Shown here piece after piece: positions 1-5,271 of a DNA stretch of 5,271 nt. The stretch comes from Candidatus Bathyarchaeota archaeon (lineage in GTDB: Archaea > Thermoproteota > Bathyarchaeia > TCS64): NCBI GenBank assembly GCA_030602935.1, contig JAUVYU010000075.1:1-5271 (forward strand), in the 5' to 3' direction. Made by a program: the position numbers and the translations under genes. Position 1 is the stretch's first letter. Each line of letters begins with the position of its first letter. Under the pieces are notes generated by a model. It ran no database searches, was not told the DNA's origin, and was given only the letters and a program-made list of their open reading frames with translations.

Positions 1-912
1 CCTCTCCTGGGGCTTCGAGAAGTCGTCTCCCCAGGCGATCTCCTCCCCGGCATCCTGGAGCATCTCAATGGACTCCGTGTAGGTGACCCGCCTGAATGGG
101 ACCTCCGGCACGACTAACTCTCTGCCTAGGACCTCCAGCTCGTCGGGGCACCTCTCCTTCACCGCCTCCAGCATGTGGACCAGTATCTCCTCCAGGACCT
201 TCATCACCGTCTCGTCGTCGGCGAAAGCCTGCTCGATATCCATCTGCCGCACCTCATTCAGGTGGGTCGGGGTATTGAACTTCTCCGCCCTCCAGATCGG
301 CGTGATGGTGTAGACCTTCTCAAAGCTGATGGCGCACATCTGCTTGTAGAGCTGGGGGCTCTGAGCCAGGTAGGCCTGCTTCTCGAAGTAGGGGAGCATG
401 AACAGGTCTGCGCCGTCCTCCGAGGCGGAGGCGATGACGCAGGGGGGCTGGAACTCCATGTATCCTCGGTCCGTCAGGAACCCGCGGAAGGCTGTGAGGA
501 GCACGTTCTGTATCTTGAAGATGGAGGATGTGTGCTCCGTCCTGAAGTCCATGAAGCGGTAATTTAGACGGGTGTCCAGCTCCGCCTTGACCTGGCCGAA
601 GAGGTCGAAGGGGAGGGGTTGCTTCGCCTTGTTGACGACCTCGATGGAGTCGGGGATGAACTCCACCCCGGTCTTAGCGACCTCGCTTGAGACAGTCCTG
701 CCCGTGACCTTGATGACGTCCTCCCTCCCAAGGTCCTCCACGGCCTTCCTCAGCTCGTCGTTCTTGACGGTTACCTGTATCTCACCCGAGACGTCCCTCA
801 GTATGACGAAGCTTATGTTCCTGAGGACCCGGGTCCTCTTAACCCATCCAGCGATGGTCACCGACTCGTCCAGGCTCTCCCTTGCCTTCCCGATCTGCGT
901 GCGCTCGAACAT
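1..912 (-). CDS. aspS: Aspartyl-tRNA synthetase, archaeal type (C-terminal part off the window)
   Basis: Class IIb aminoacyl-tRNA synthetase that activates aspartate with ATP and charges tRNA-Asp in the cytoplasm. The first 304 residues are present. Residues 18-95 form the OB-fold anticodon-binding domain (AGWV at 21-24, FVILRD at 35-40). The linker carries KAELDTRLNYRFMD (109-122), which is typical of AspRS. The catalytic core follows, with motif 1 around 146-157 (FLTDRGYMEFQPP), the flipping-loop region ASASEDGADLF (161-171), the aspartate-site QSPQLYKQ (184-191) and motif 2 WRAEKFNTPTHLNE (207-220). QSPQ, HLNE and the following DIE favour AspRS over AsnRS. Motif 3 and the stop lie beyond position 1. 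ATG at 912 is preceded directly by an in-frame TGA, so it is the longest possible start, and AGGAG sits 9 bases upstream. The residue after AGWV is Lys25, not the Trp or His usually found there, so whether the enzyme discriminates against tRNA-Asn is unclear. Confidence 0.95.
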   Translation of the reverse strand, partial: MFERTQIGKARESLDESVTIAGWVKRTRVLRNISFVILRDVSGEIQVTVKNDELRKAVEDLGREDVIKVTGRTVSSEVAKTGVEFIPDSIEVVNKAKQPLPFDLFGQVKAELDTRLNYRFMDFRTEHTSSIFKIQNVLLTAFRGFLTDRGYMEFQPPCVIASASEDGADLFMLPYFEKQAYLAQSPQLYKQMCAISFEKVYTITPIWRAEKFNTPTHLNEVRQMDIEQAFADDETVMKVLEEILVHMLEAVKERCPDELEVLGRELVVPEVPFRRVTYTESIEMLQDAGEEIAWGDDFSKPQER

Positions 913-921
913 TCAAGACTG

Positions 922-926
922 CTCCT
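922..926 (-). promoter_or_regulatory. Shine-Dalgarno site of aspS
   Basis: The minus strand reads AGGAG here, 9 bases before the ATG of aspS. This matches the anti-SD at the archaeal 16S 3' end and supports the chosen start and a leadered mRNA. Confidence 0.65.
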
Positions 927-957
927 AGCTAAGCTAATGGGTGAAGAAACCTGAACC

Positions 958-969
958 CTATAAAACTTT
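958..969 (-). promoter_or_regulatory. Putative archaeal TATA box (with BRE) for aspS
   Basis: The minus strand reads AAAGTTTTATAG: a purine-rich BRE-like stretch followed by a TATA-like element. It lies in the gap between the upstream gene's stop and the aspS ATG. Transcription would start about 25 bases downstream, near 935-940, leaving a short leader that still contains the AGGAG. aspS may therefore be transcribed independently of the upstream pair. This is motif reading only. Confidence 0.45.
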
Positions 970-974
970 GGTGG

Positions 975-1487
975 CTAGTAGGCGTACTCGACCCGGAGGT
1001 CCATCTTGCGGACCTTCTTGGCGATCTCGCTCATGGCGTTTATCCTCTTCTTGCTGAGAAGCCTCGCCCTCCTGCCCTGGAGGACGACCCGGGTCTCCGT
1101 GGTCCCGTCGGGAAGCCAGATGATGTTGATCGTGATGATGTGCTGGTTCGCGAAGAGGTCCTCTAGGAACCCGCGGTCGTTCTGGCTATCCTCGATGACC
1201 AGAACCCTCTTCTTGAACTCGTCGCCAAGGTCACGGGTCAGTCTCCCGGTCTGGCTCGCGAACTTGTTTCGGTCCCCGCGGCCCACGACAAGCACGAGGT
1301 AAGCTCCCACCTCGAACACACTGTTGAGCCTGGCCTTCTGGAGGTCGGGGTACTTGTTCTCGTTTTCCAGAAGATAACTGGCTACTTTAATGTATTGGTT
1401 ATTAACTTCGCCGCTGTTGACCTTCTCTTGACACTTCGAGCAGAGCATCCCGCTCTTGAGACAGAACTCACATAGTTGTGTTTGCAC
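975..1487 (-). CDS. Archaeal zinc-knuckle/KH-like protein, NusA-related family
   Basis: A 170-residue protein. The N-terminus has two cysteine pairs, C6-x2-C9 and C16-x2-C19, which should bind one zinc ion. A helix follows (SGEVNNQYIKVASYLLENE, 25-43). Next is an alpha/beta segment around 62-100 (VLVVGRGD, then a basic helix and KKRVLVIED) that resembles a degenerate KH RNA-binding unit: ASQTG stands where KH folds have the GxxG loop. A second beta-rich part follows, with INIIWLPDGTTETRVVL (120-136) and GRRARLL. I recall this layout from short archaeal proteins annotated as NusA-like transcription factors; RNA binding is inferred, not shown. The start is GTG at 1487. It directly follows an in-frame TGA, so no longer start exists, and the next Met (residue 14) would remove the first cysteine pair. 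A weak GGGGG lies 10 bases upstream. It starts 57 bases after albA with no promoter seen between, so co-transcription is likely. Confidence 0.8.
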   Translation of the reverse strand: MQTQLCEFCLKSGMLCSKCQEKVNSGEVNNQYIKVASYLLENENKYPDLQKARLNSVFEVGAYLVLVVGRGDRNKFASQTGRLTRDLGDEFKKRVLVIEDSQNDRGFLEDLFANQHIITINIIWLPDGTTETRVVLQGRRARLLSKKRINAMSEIAKKVRKMDLRVEYAY

Positions 1488-1544
1488 TCAGCTGATTCCC
1501 CCGATCCACGTCGGAGGAGCCAGTGGGAGATGCTCTAACCGTTC

Positions 1545-1820
1545 TCAGCGATGGAGCTTGATCTCTATCGTGCTCACGTTGGTGGGACCCGGGCGGTCCT
1601 GGGATGTGAGCTCCTCTGTCCCGATGGAGATATCAGCGACCTTGAGGTCCGGCATGAACCTATTCCTGGTCACCTCGACGGTATCGACGGCCGTGCTGAT
1701 GGACCTGCCCCTAGCCTTGATGATGATCTCCTCCTGTCCGCTCTTGAACAGGGTCATGCAGGCCAGCACGTAGTTCAGGACGGGCTTCCTGCCGATGAAA
1801 ACGGTGTTAGATCTCAACAC
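1545..1820 (-). CDS. albA: Alba, DNA/RNA-binding chromatin protein
   Basis: Alba is a small basic dimeric protein that coats archaeal DNA and also binds RNA. The 91-residue length is normal for the family. Hallmarks are NTVFIGRKPVLNYVLA (5-20), with the DNA-contacting basic pair R11-K12 at the site of the K16-K17 pair of Sulfolobus Alba; IIIKARGRSISTAVDTVE (32-49); the RNRFMPDLKV segment (52-61); and the C-terminal hairpin IGTEEL...STIEIKL (66-89). Lysine at the first of the two basic positions is the reported acetylation site in Sulfolobus. Here it is arginine, so that form of regulation would not apply at this residue. The start is GTG at 1820 with a strong GGAGGAG 5 bases upstream. No other usual start codon lies between it and the in-frame stop at 1857-1859. 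It is the first gene of a probable two-gene unit with the NusA-related gene. Confidence 0.97.
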   Translation of the reverse strand: MLRSNTVFIGRKPVLNYVLACMTLFKSGQEEIIIKARGRSISTAVDTVEVTRNRFMPDLKVADISIGTEELTSQDRPGPTNVSTIEIKLHR

Positions 1821-1825
1821 TTCGA

Positions 1826-1832
1826 CTCCTCC
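1826..1832 (-). promoter_or_regulatory. Shine-Dalgarno site of albA
   Basis: The minus strand reads GGAGGAG, 5 bases before the GTG codon. It is the strongest SD in the window and decides the non-ATG start, fitting an abundant chromatin protein. Confidence 0.75.
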
Positions 1833-1874
1833 AAGTATCTTATTCTTATAGGTGTGCTATAGGATTGGTTGCCT

Positions 1875-1883
1875 GTTAAAAAG
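1875..1883 (-). promoter_or_regulatory. Putative archaeal TATA box for albA
   Basis: The minus strand reads CTTTTTAAC here. A start about 25 bases downstream falls near 1850-1857 and would give a ~35-base leader holding the GGAGGAG. A second AT-rich stretch near 1841-1851 is too close to the SD to serve as the TATA box. Motif reading only. Confidence 0.4.
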
Positions 1884-2032
1884 ATTATCGCAATTACTGA
1901 TTAAACGTATAATTGTCCTTTGTTTCACTCTTTTTTAAGGCTTGAACACAAGAAAGCCGCTCATAACTTACCTATTTTACGCGTTTTTCCAGACAAATAA
2001 TAAAAGGACGTTGACCTATATGCCTCATTCGA
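1884..2032. other. AT-rich divergent intergenic region
   Basis: The stretch between the albA promoter and the tRNA is markedly AT-rich compared with the flanking coding DNA. It holds no convincing reading frame. It contains a T-run followed by AAGG at about 1931-1939 (plus strand), a T5 run at about 1984-1988, and the tRNA promoter element. I see no box C/D or H/ACA signature and no riboswitch fold. Confidence 0.5.
1994..2007 (+). promoter_or_regulatory. Putative TATA box for tRNA-Asn
   Basis: The AT-rich element CAAATAATAAAAGG lies centred about 33 bases before the mature tRNA 5' end. A start ~25 bases downstream, near 2025, would leave a short leader for RNase P to remove. The CTATA at about 2016-2020 is probably too close to the tRNA to be the box. 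Confidence 0.4.
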
Positions 2033-2109
2033 GCCGCCGTAGCTCAGCTCGGTAGAGCGTCTGGCTGTTAACCAGTTGGTCATCGGTTCGATTCCGATCG
2101 GCGGCGCCA
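2033..2109 (+). tRNA. tRNA-Asn (anticodon GTT), CCA encoded
   Basis: A full cloverleaf can be drawn. The acceptor stem GCCGCCG (2033-2039) pairs with CGGCGGC (2099-2105). The D stem is GCTC/GAGC (2042-2045 and 2055-2058) with a GG-containing loop. The anticodon arm is TCTGG (2060-2064), loop CTGTTAA, CCAGT (2072-2076), with anticodon GTT at 2067-2069. The variable loop is TGGTC. The T arm is ATCGG-TTCGATT-CCGAT (2082-2098). The discriminator is G2106, as expected for archaeal tRNA-Asn, and CCA is encoded at 2107-2109. The first anticodon-stem pair (27:43) is a U-U mismatch. No intron. It converges on the helicase gene, whose stop codon is 11 bases away on the other strand. Confidence 0.97.
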
Positions 2110-2120
2110 CAGCTTCTCAG

Positions 2121-5100
2121 CTAGTAGTTCAGGGAGACGTCATCATCGGAGACGGTGATCCTCCCCGCTCTCTTGAGATCCGCGCAGACCCTCCGGAGGA
2201 TTGAGCTGATATTATCGCTCCTACGCTTGAACCCGAGCAGCCTAGCTGTCTCGTTCACAAGGGTCTCCTCGCCTATCCCCAGGGAGTGCCCGGCGACCAG
2301 GACCATGGCCCGCCTCATCTCCTCGACGGGTATGTGCTCGATGGGCCTGAAGGACTCCCTGACCCCCTCGACTGGGACGCGGACGCTCACTGTTCCCCCG
2401 GAACCGGGCCAGAGGAAGCTATGCCTCATGGTTATCGGGCTCCCGCGGGTGACCCTCCTCACCTCCTCCTGGAAGGCCTCCCTGAAGGGCTGGGTCGCCC
2501 TCTTCAGCCTGAATGCGTCGTTCATCCTCCGGAACGCCTGCTCCACGTGGATGGGCCCCTCGGCCCTCACCAGCCCGGGGAGGAGGCGCCTCATCTCCGA
2601 GTGATACCTCCCAAGGTAACGCTGCCTGTGCTCCGACGAGTAGCGGCTGAAGAGGAACTTGGGCTCCAGCTTCGCGAACCTGTAAGGCGTCACCTCAGGG
2701 AGACCCTTCCCGGAGGCCTCCGCCACCTTACCCGTCTCCACCACCATCTCGACCTCAGCCTCCTCCGGCTTCTCGACCTTGGCTGCAAGCTGGACGTCCC
2801 CAGCCTTCCTGAGGGCTCTCTCAAGCTTCTTCACCTCGGTCGTCCGCCTCTGGACCCAGTCGGGGGACCAGATCCTGTGAATCTTCCATCCCAGGTTCCC
2901 CAGGACCTGGGTCCTCAGCCTGTCCCAGTCTCTGGCCATCGCGGCGTCCCTGTAGGTGTCGCCGTCGCACATGATGCCCAGCATGAACCTGCCGGGATCG
3001 ACGGGGTCCACCACCCCTATGTCCACCCTGAAGGAGCTGGAGCCGACGCTGGGCACCGCCCTGTACCCCAGGCGCTCCACCTCCTCCGCCACGTCCTCCT
3101 CGAGGGCCGAGGCATAGCCAACGTCGGTGGGCTTCCCCGCCTCCAGTTCCTTGGGCCGCCTCTCGGCGTACCTGAGGTAGTGGTGGAGGGCGTGGACCCC
3201 CTGGGCGCGCGTGGAATCGATCTTGATATCGCCGTGCCTGATGCTGCTCACCAGGATTACCTTCTCCCTGGCCCTGGTCACGGCGACGTTGAGGCGGCGC
3301 TCTCCTCCCTGCTTGTTGAGGGGGCCGAAGTTCATGGTGATCCTGCCGTTCCCGTCGTACCCGTAGCCGACGCTGAAGATCATGACGTCCCGCTCGTCGC
3401 CCTGGACGTTCTCCAGGTTCTTGACGAAGAAGCCGTTGAGGCGGTCCTCCTGGAAAAAGTCCTCGAACTCGGGGCGGTCCCTGAGCCTCTCCTCCACGGT
3501 GTCCTGGACGGTGTTCATCTGAGCGATGCTGAACGTGACCACCCCCAGCGTCTTCTCCGGATGGCGCGCGATATGGTCGAAGACCAGGTCCGTGACCACC
3601 TCCGCCTCCCTGACGTTGTTCCTCCTGCCGCCCCTATCGTAGACCCCATCCTTCACGTGGACGAACTCCAGCCCCAGATCCTCGGCCCCCATCCGAGATG
3701 CAGGGAAGAGGACGAGGCGCCCGTCGTAGAACCTGTCGTTGCTGAAGCTGATGAGGGAGTCGTGCTTGCTCCTGTAGTGCCACCTGAGCATCTTCACCGG
3801 AAGCCCTATGGACATACACTCATCCAGGACGCTGTCGAAAACGTCGAACTCGTACTTATCCTCGTCCCAGTCAAAGTCCTCGTTCACCGTGTACCTGAAG
3901 AAGGGGGTAGGGGGCAGCTGCTTCGGATCCCCCGCCACCACAAGCTGGCTCCCCCTGTAGATGGAGCCCACGGCGTCCTCGGAGTAGATCTGGGAGGCCT
4001 CGTCGAAGACCACGAGGTCGAAGTGAAGCCCCCCGGGGATTAGGAACTGGCTCACGCTTATGGGGCTCATCATGAGGCAGGCCCTCAGCCGCCTGATGAG
4101 GTTCGGGATCCGCTCGAAGAGATGCCTCAGGGGCATATGTCTGCGCTTCTTCGCAGCCTCCCGCATCAGGATCGTGATCTCCGAGTCAGGGGCCTGGACG
4201 AAGACCCCCGTGGGCTTCTGCTCGTTGGCGTTCTCTATGACCCTGCTCGCCGAGAGCTTGATGAACTTGCGGTCCAGCTTCCCGAAGTCGGAGATGAGCT
4301 GCTCGTGGTCCTTCCCCCTGAAGGTGCTCAGGGCCGGGTCCACGTCGAACACCCTGTCGAGGAACCCCTGGTACATCGCCTTCTGGAAGACTTTGACCAG
4401 CTGGTCCCGGGGGACCCCCTGCTCCAGCGTCTCGTCGAGGAACTTCCCGAAGCCAGCCTCCCTGAGAGCCGCGTTCATGTCGTTGTAGTCAACCCAGGTC
4501 TGGAGGTCGTCCAACCTGTCACGCAGCTCCCTGACCCTGGCATGCACATCGCCCAAGGCAGGCCTCCGCCTTCTCTCAGGCCAGAGAGGTGAGTCAAACC
4601 TGGAGTTAAGCTCGGCGACGTGCCCGTCAAGCTGCTCCATCCTCTCCCCCACCCGCGGCACCGCAGGGAGGGCGGGTCCCCCCTCGGAGACCGCTCTCTT
4701 GAGCTGCCCGGAGACGCCGTCAGTGAGGACGCGCAGCAGTCCCTCTGTCCAGTCGACTGCCCCGAGCACGCTGCCCCAGTCCGTGAGGATCCCCCGATAC
4801 AGCCCGCCGAAGTGGCTCCTCAGGCTGGGCGAGAACTCCTCGACCCGGGCCTCGAACCTCTGAAGCTCTTCAACCCTCTTCAGGTCCTTGAGGAGCTCAT
4901 CGAAGCCCCCCGGATGCTCACCCCTACGGGTGGCGAGGGCCTCGGCGCTGACCCTGGAGAACGAGGACAGCCTCTCGTCCACCTGGTGGGCCCAGTCCGC
5001 GACCTCGTCCAATGTGCTCCTCTGCATGGGCTTACCCGTTGAGGGCATACGCCTCTGGGGCACCAGCCTGGTCAGCCTCCTGCTCCTGTTGATCCACGGG

Positions 5101-5271
5101 GAGAGGGAGTCGCTGAGCCTCCTGCTGGCGGAGAGCAGCTCCTCGCTGGGCTTCGTGCCCACGACTAGGCTGTCCCTGAGCTCCTTGGGCGCCCTCGACC
5201 TTCCCATGAGCCTCAGGGCGCTCTCGGCGATACCGAGGGCTTTCTGGGCTGAGTTGAACTCCGGCTCAGCA
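2121..5271 (-). CDS. DUF4011-type SF1 helicase fused to Vsr/MTES_1575-like nuclease domain and DUF3320 (N-terminus off the window)
   Basis: Residue numbers count from the Met at 5207, which is probably internal: the frame stays open for 21 more codons to the window edge, and no Walker A motif is seen before the other helicase motifs. Residues 60-330 are helical and charged. The SF1 (Upf1/AAA_11-AAA_12) core shows Walker B VVFDEASQ (399-406), motif III GDPKQLPPT (426-434), RWHYRS (475-480), motif V NVQGDERDV (600-608) and motif VI RRLNVAVTRAREK (637-649). A Vsr/PD-(D/E)XK-fold nuclease domain spans about 695-800: FRVDIGVVD (726-734, Asp729), GIMCDGDTY (744-752), ARDWDRLR (758-765), GWKIHRIWSPDW (773-784). 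A DUF3320-like C-terminal region covers about 955-1015. Helicases of this layout include reported single-gene antiphage proteins (Hhe); a defence role is inferred from architecture. The domain's usual IECDG reads IMCDG here, so nuclease activity is doubtful. Expected full length is well over 1,049 residues. No downstream partner gene: the tRNA follows in the opposite direction. Confidence 0.93.
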   Translation of the reverse strand, partial: AEPEFNSAQKALGIAESALRLMGRSRAPKELRDSLVVGTKPSEELLSASRRLSDSLSPWINRSRRLTRLVPQRRMPSTGKPMQRSTLDEVADWAHQVDERLSSFSRVSAEALATRRGEHPGGFDELLKDLKRVEELQRFEARVEEFSPSLRSHFGGLYRGILTDWGSVLGAVDWTEGLLRVLTDGVSGQLKRAVSEGGPALPAVPRVGERMEQLDGHVAELNSRFDSPLWPERRRRPALGDVHARVRELRDRLDDLQTWVDYNDMNAALREAGFGKFLDETLEQGVPRDQLVKVFQKAMYQGFLDRVFDVDPALSTFRGKDHEQLISDFGKLDRKFIKLSASRVIENANEQKPTGVFVQAPDSEITILMREAAKKRRHMPLRHLFERIPNLIRRLRACLMMSPISVSQFLIPGGLHFDLVVFDEASQIYSEDAVGSIYRGSQLVVAGDPKQLPPTPFFRYTVNEDFDWDEDKYEFDVFDSVLDECMSIGLPVKMLRWHYRSKHDSLISFSNDRFYDGRLVLFPASRMGAEDLGLEFVHVKDGVYDRGGRRNNVREAEVVTDLVFDHIARHPEKTLGVVTFSIAQMNTVQDTVEERLRDRPEFEDFFQEDRLNGFFVKNLENVQGDERDVMIFSVGYGYDGNGRITMNFGPLNKQGGERRLNVAVTRAREKVILVSSIRHGDIKIDSTRAQGVHALHHYLRYAERRPKELEAGKPTDVGYASALEEDVAEEVERLGYRAVPSVGSSSFRVDIGVVDPVDPGRFMLGIMCDGDTYRDAAMARDWDRLRTQVLGNLGWKIHRIWSPDWVQRRTTEVKKLERALRKAGDVQLAAKVEKPEEAEVEMVVETGKVAEASGKGLPEVTPYRFAKLEPKFLFSRYSSEHRQRYLGRYHSEMRRLLPGLVRAEGPIHVEQAFRRMNDAFRLKRATQPFREAFQEEVRRVTRGSPITMRHSFLWPGSGGTVSVRVPVEGVRESFRPIEHIPVEEMRRAMVLVAGHSLGIGEETLVNETARLLGFKRRSDNISSILRRVCADLKRAGRITVSDDDVSLNY

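Noticed and set aside
1..912. Calling this gene asparaginyl-tRNA synthetase
   Set aside because: QSPQLYKQ, the HLNE end of motif 2 and the following DIE are AspRS features; AsnRS usually has QS-W/G-QLY and HLTE...EME there.
175..928. Plus-strand frames opposite aspS
   Set aside because: The minus strand encodes an unmistakable AspRS through this whole stretch.
1551..1862. Plus-strand frame opposite albA
   Set aside because: Alba is unambiguous on the minus strand; the plus-strand product has no recognisable features.
2111..2122. AGCT-TCTC-AGCT as a terminator hairpin
   Set aside because: The stem is only four pairs and has no T-run on either strand.
2286..4043. A 585-codon plus-strand open frame opposite the helicase
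   Set aside because: Its protein is repetitive in Pro, His, Leu, Val and Asp with no motif. It is the antisense shadow of a GC-rich gene whose helicase motifs are clear on the minus strand.
4122..5042. Plus-strand frames of 140-156 codons near the right end
   Set aside because: They lie fully antisense to the helicase frame, have low-complexity composition and no start context; shadows.
5205..5207. The ATG at 5207 as the true start of the helicase
   Set aside because: The frame continues open to the window edge with helical-type sequence, there is no SD before the ATG, and Walker A would be missing from a protein starting here.
1..5271. CRISPR array, insertion sequence or attachment-site repeat
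   Set aside because: No regularly spaced repeats, transposase or integrase coding, or second copy of the tRNA 3' end was found on reading the window.

Overview
The window reads as a stretch of archaeal chromosome. Four observations point to Archaea: a gene for the chromatin protein Alba; an archaeal-type aspartyl-tRNA synthetase; a small zinc-knuckle/KH-like protein of the kind annotated as NusA-related in archaea; and TATA-box-like elements about 25 bases ahead of the likely transcript starts, in place of bacterial -35/-10 boxes. Coding regions are GC-rich, with AGG often used for arginine, and the main intergenic gap is AT-rich. Two of the three starts visible in the window are GTG. The lineage cannot be fixed from this sequence. 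A GC-rich, uncultured-type archaeon of the Thermoproteota/Bathyarchaeia or Thermoplasmatota sort is a guess.

Left half (1-1820), all on the minus strand and so transcribed from right to left: albA (1545-1820), then the zinc-knuckle/KH-like gene (975-1487), then aspS (912 to beyond position 1, so its 3' end is missing). albA and the second gene are 57 bases apart with no visible promoter between them, so they are probably co-transcribed. aspS has its own SD and a TATA-like element in the 62-base gap before it. These are housekeeping information-processing genes.

Middle (1821-2032): a short AT-rich divergent region. It holds the albA promoter elements (minus strand) and a TATA-like element for the tRNA (plus strand). 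It is followed by tRNA-Asn(GTT) at 2033-2109, with an encoded CCA.

Right half (2121-5271), minus strand, converging on the tRNA with 11 bases between them: one very large open frame that runs off the right edge. It encodes the C-terminal ~1,049 residues of a multidomain superfamily 1 helicase fused to a Vsr/MTES_1575-like nuclease-fold domain and a C-terminal DUF3320-type domain. This is the architecture of the DUF4011-helicase-nuclease proteins, some of which have been reported as single-gene antiphage systems (Hhe type). The Walker A motif must lie upstream of the window. The nuclease domain has methionine where the family, as I remember it, has the glutamate of an IECDG motif. An accessory, probably defensive, gene directly against the 3' end of a tRNA is the most interesting feature of the window and suggests an island boundary, but no attachment repeat is visible here.
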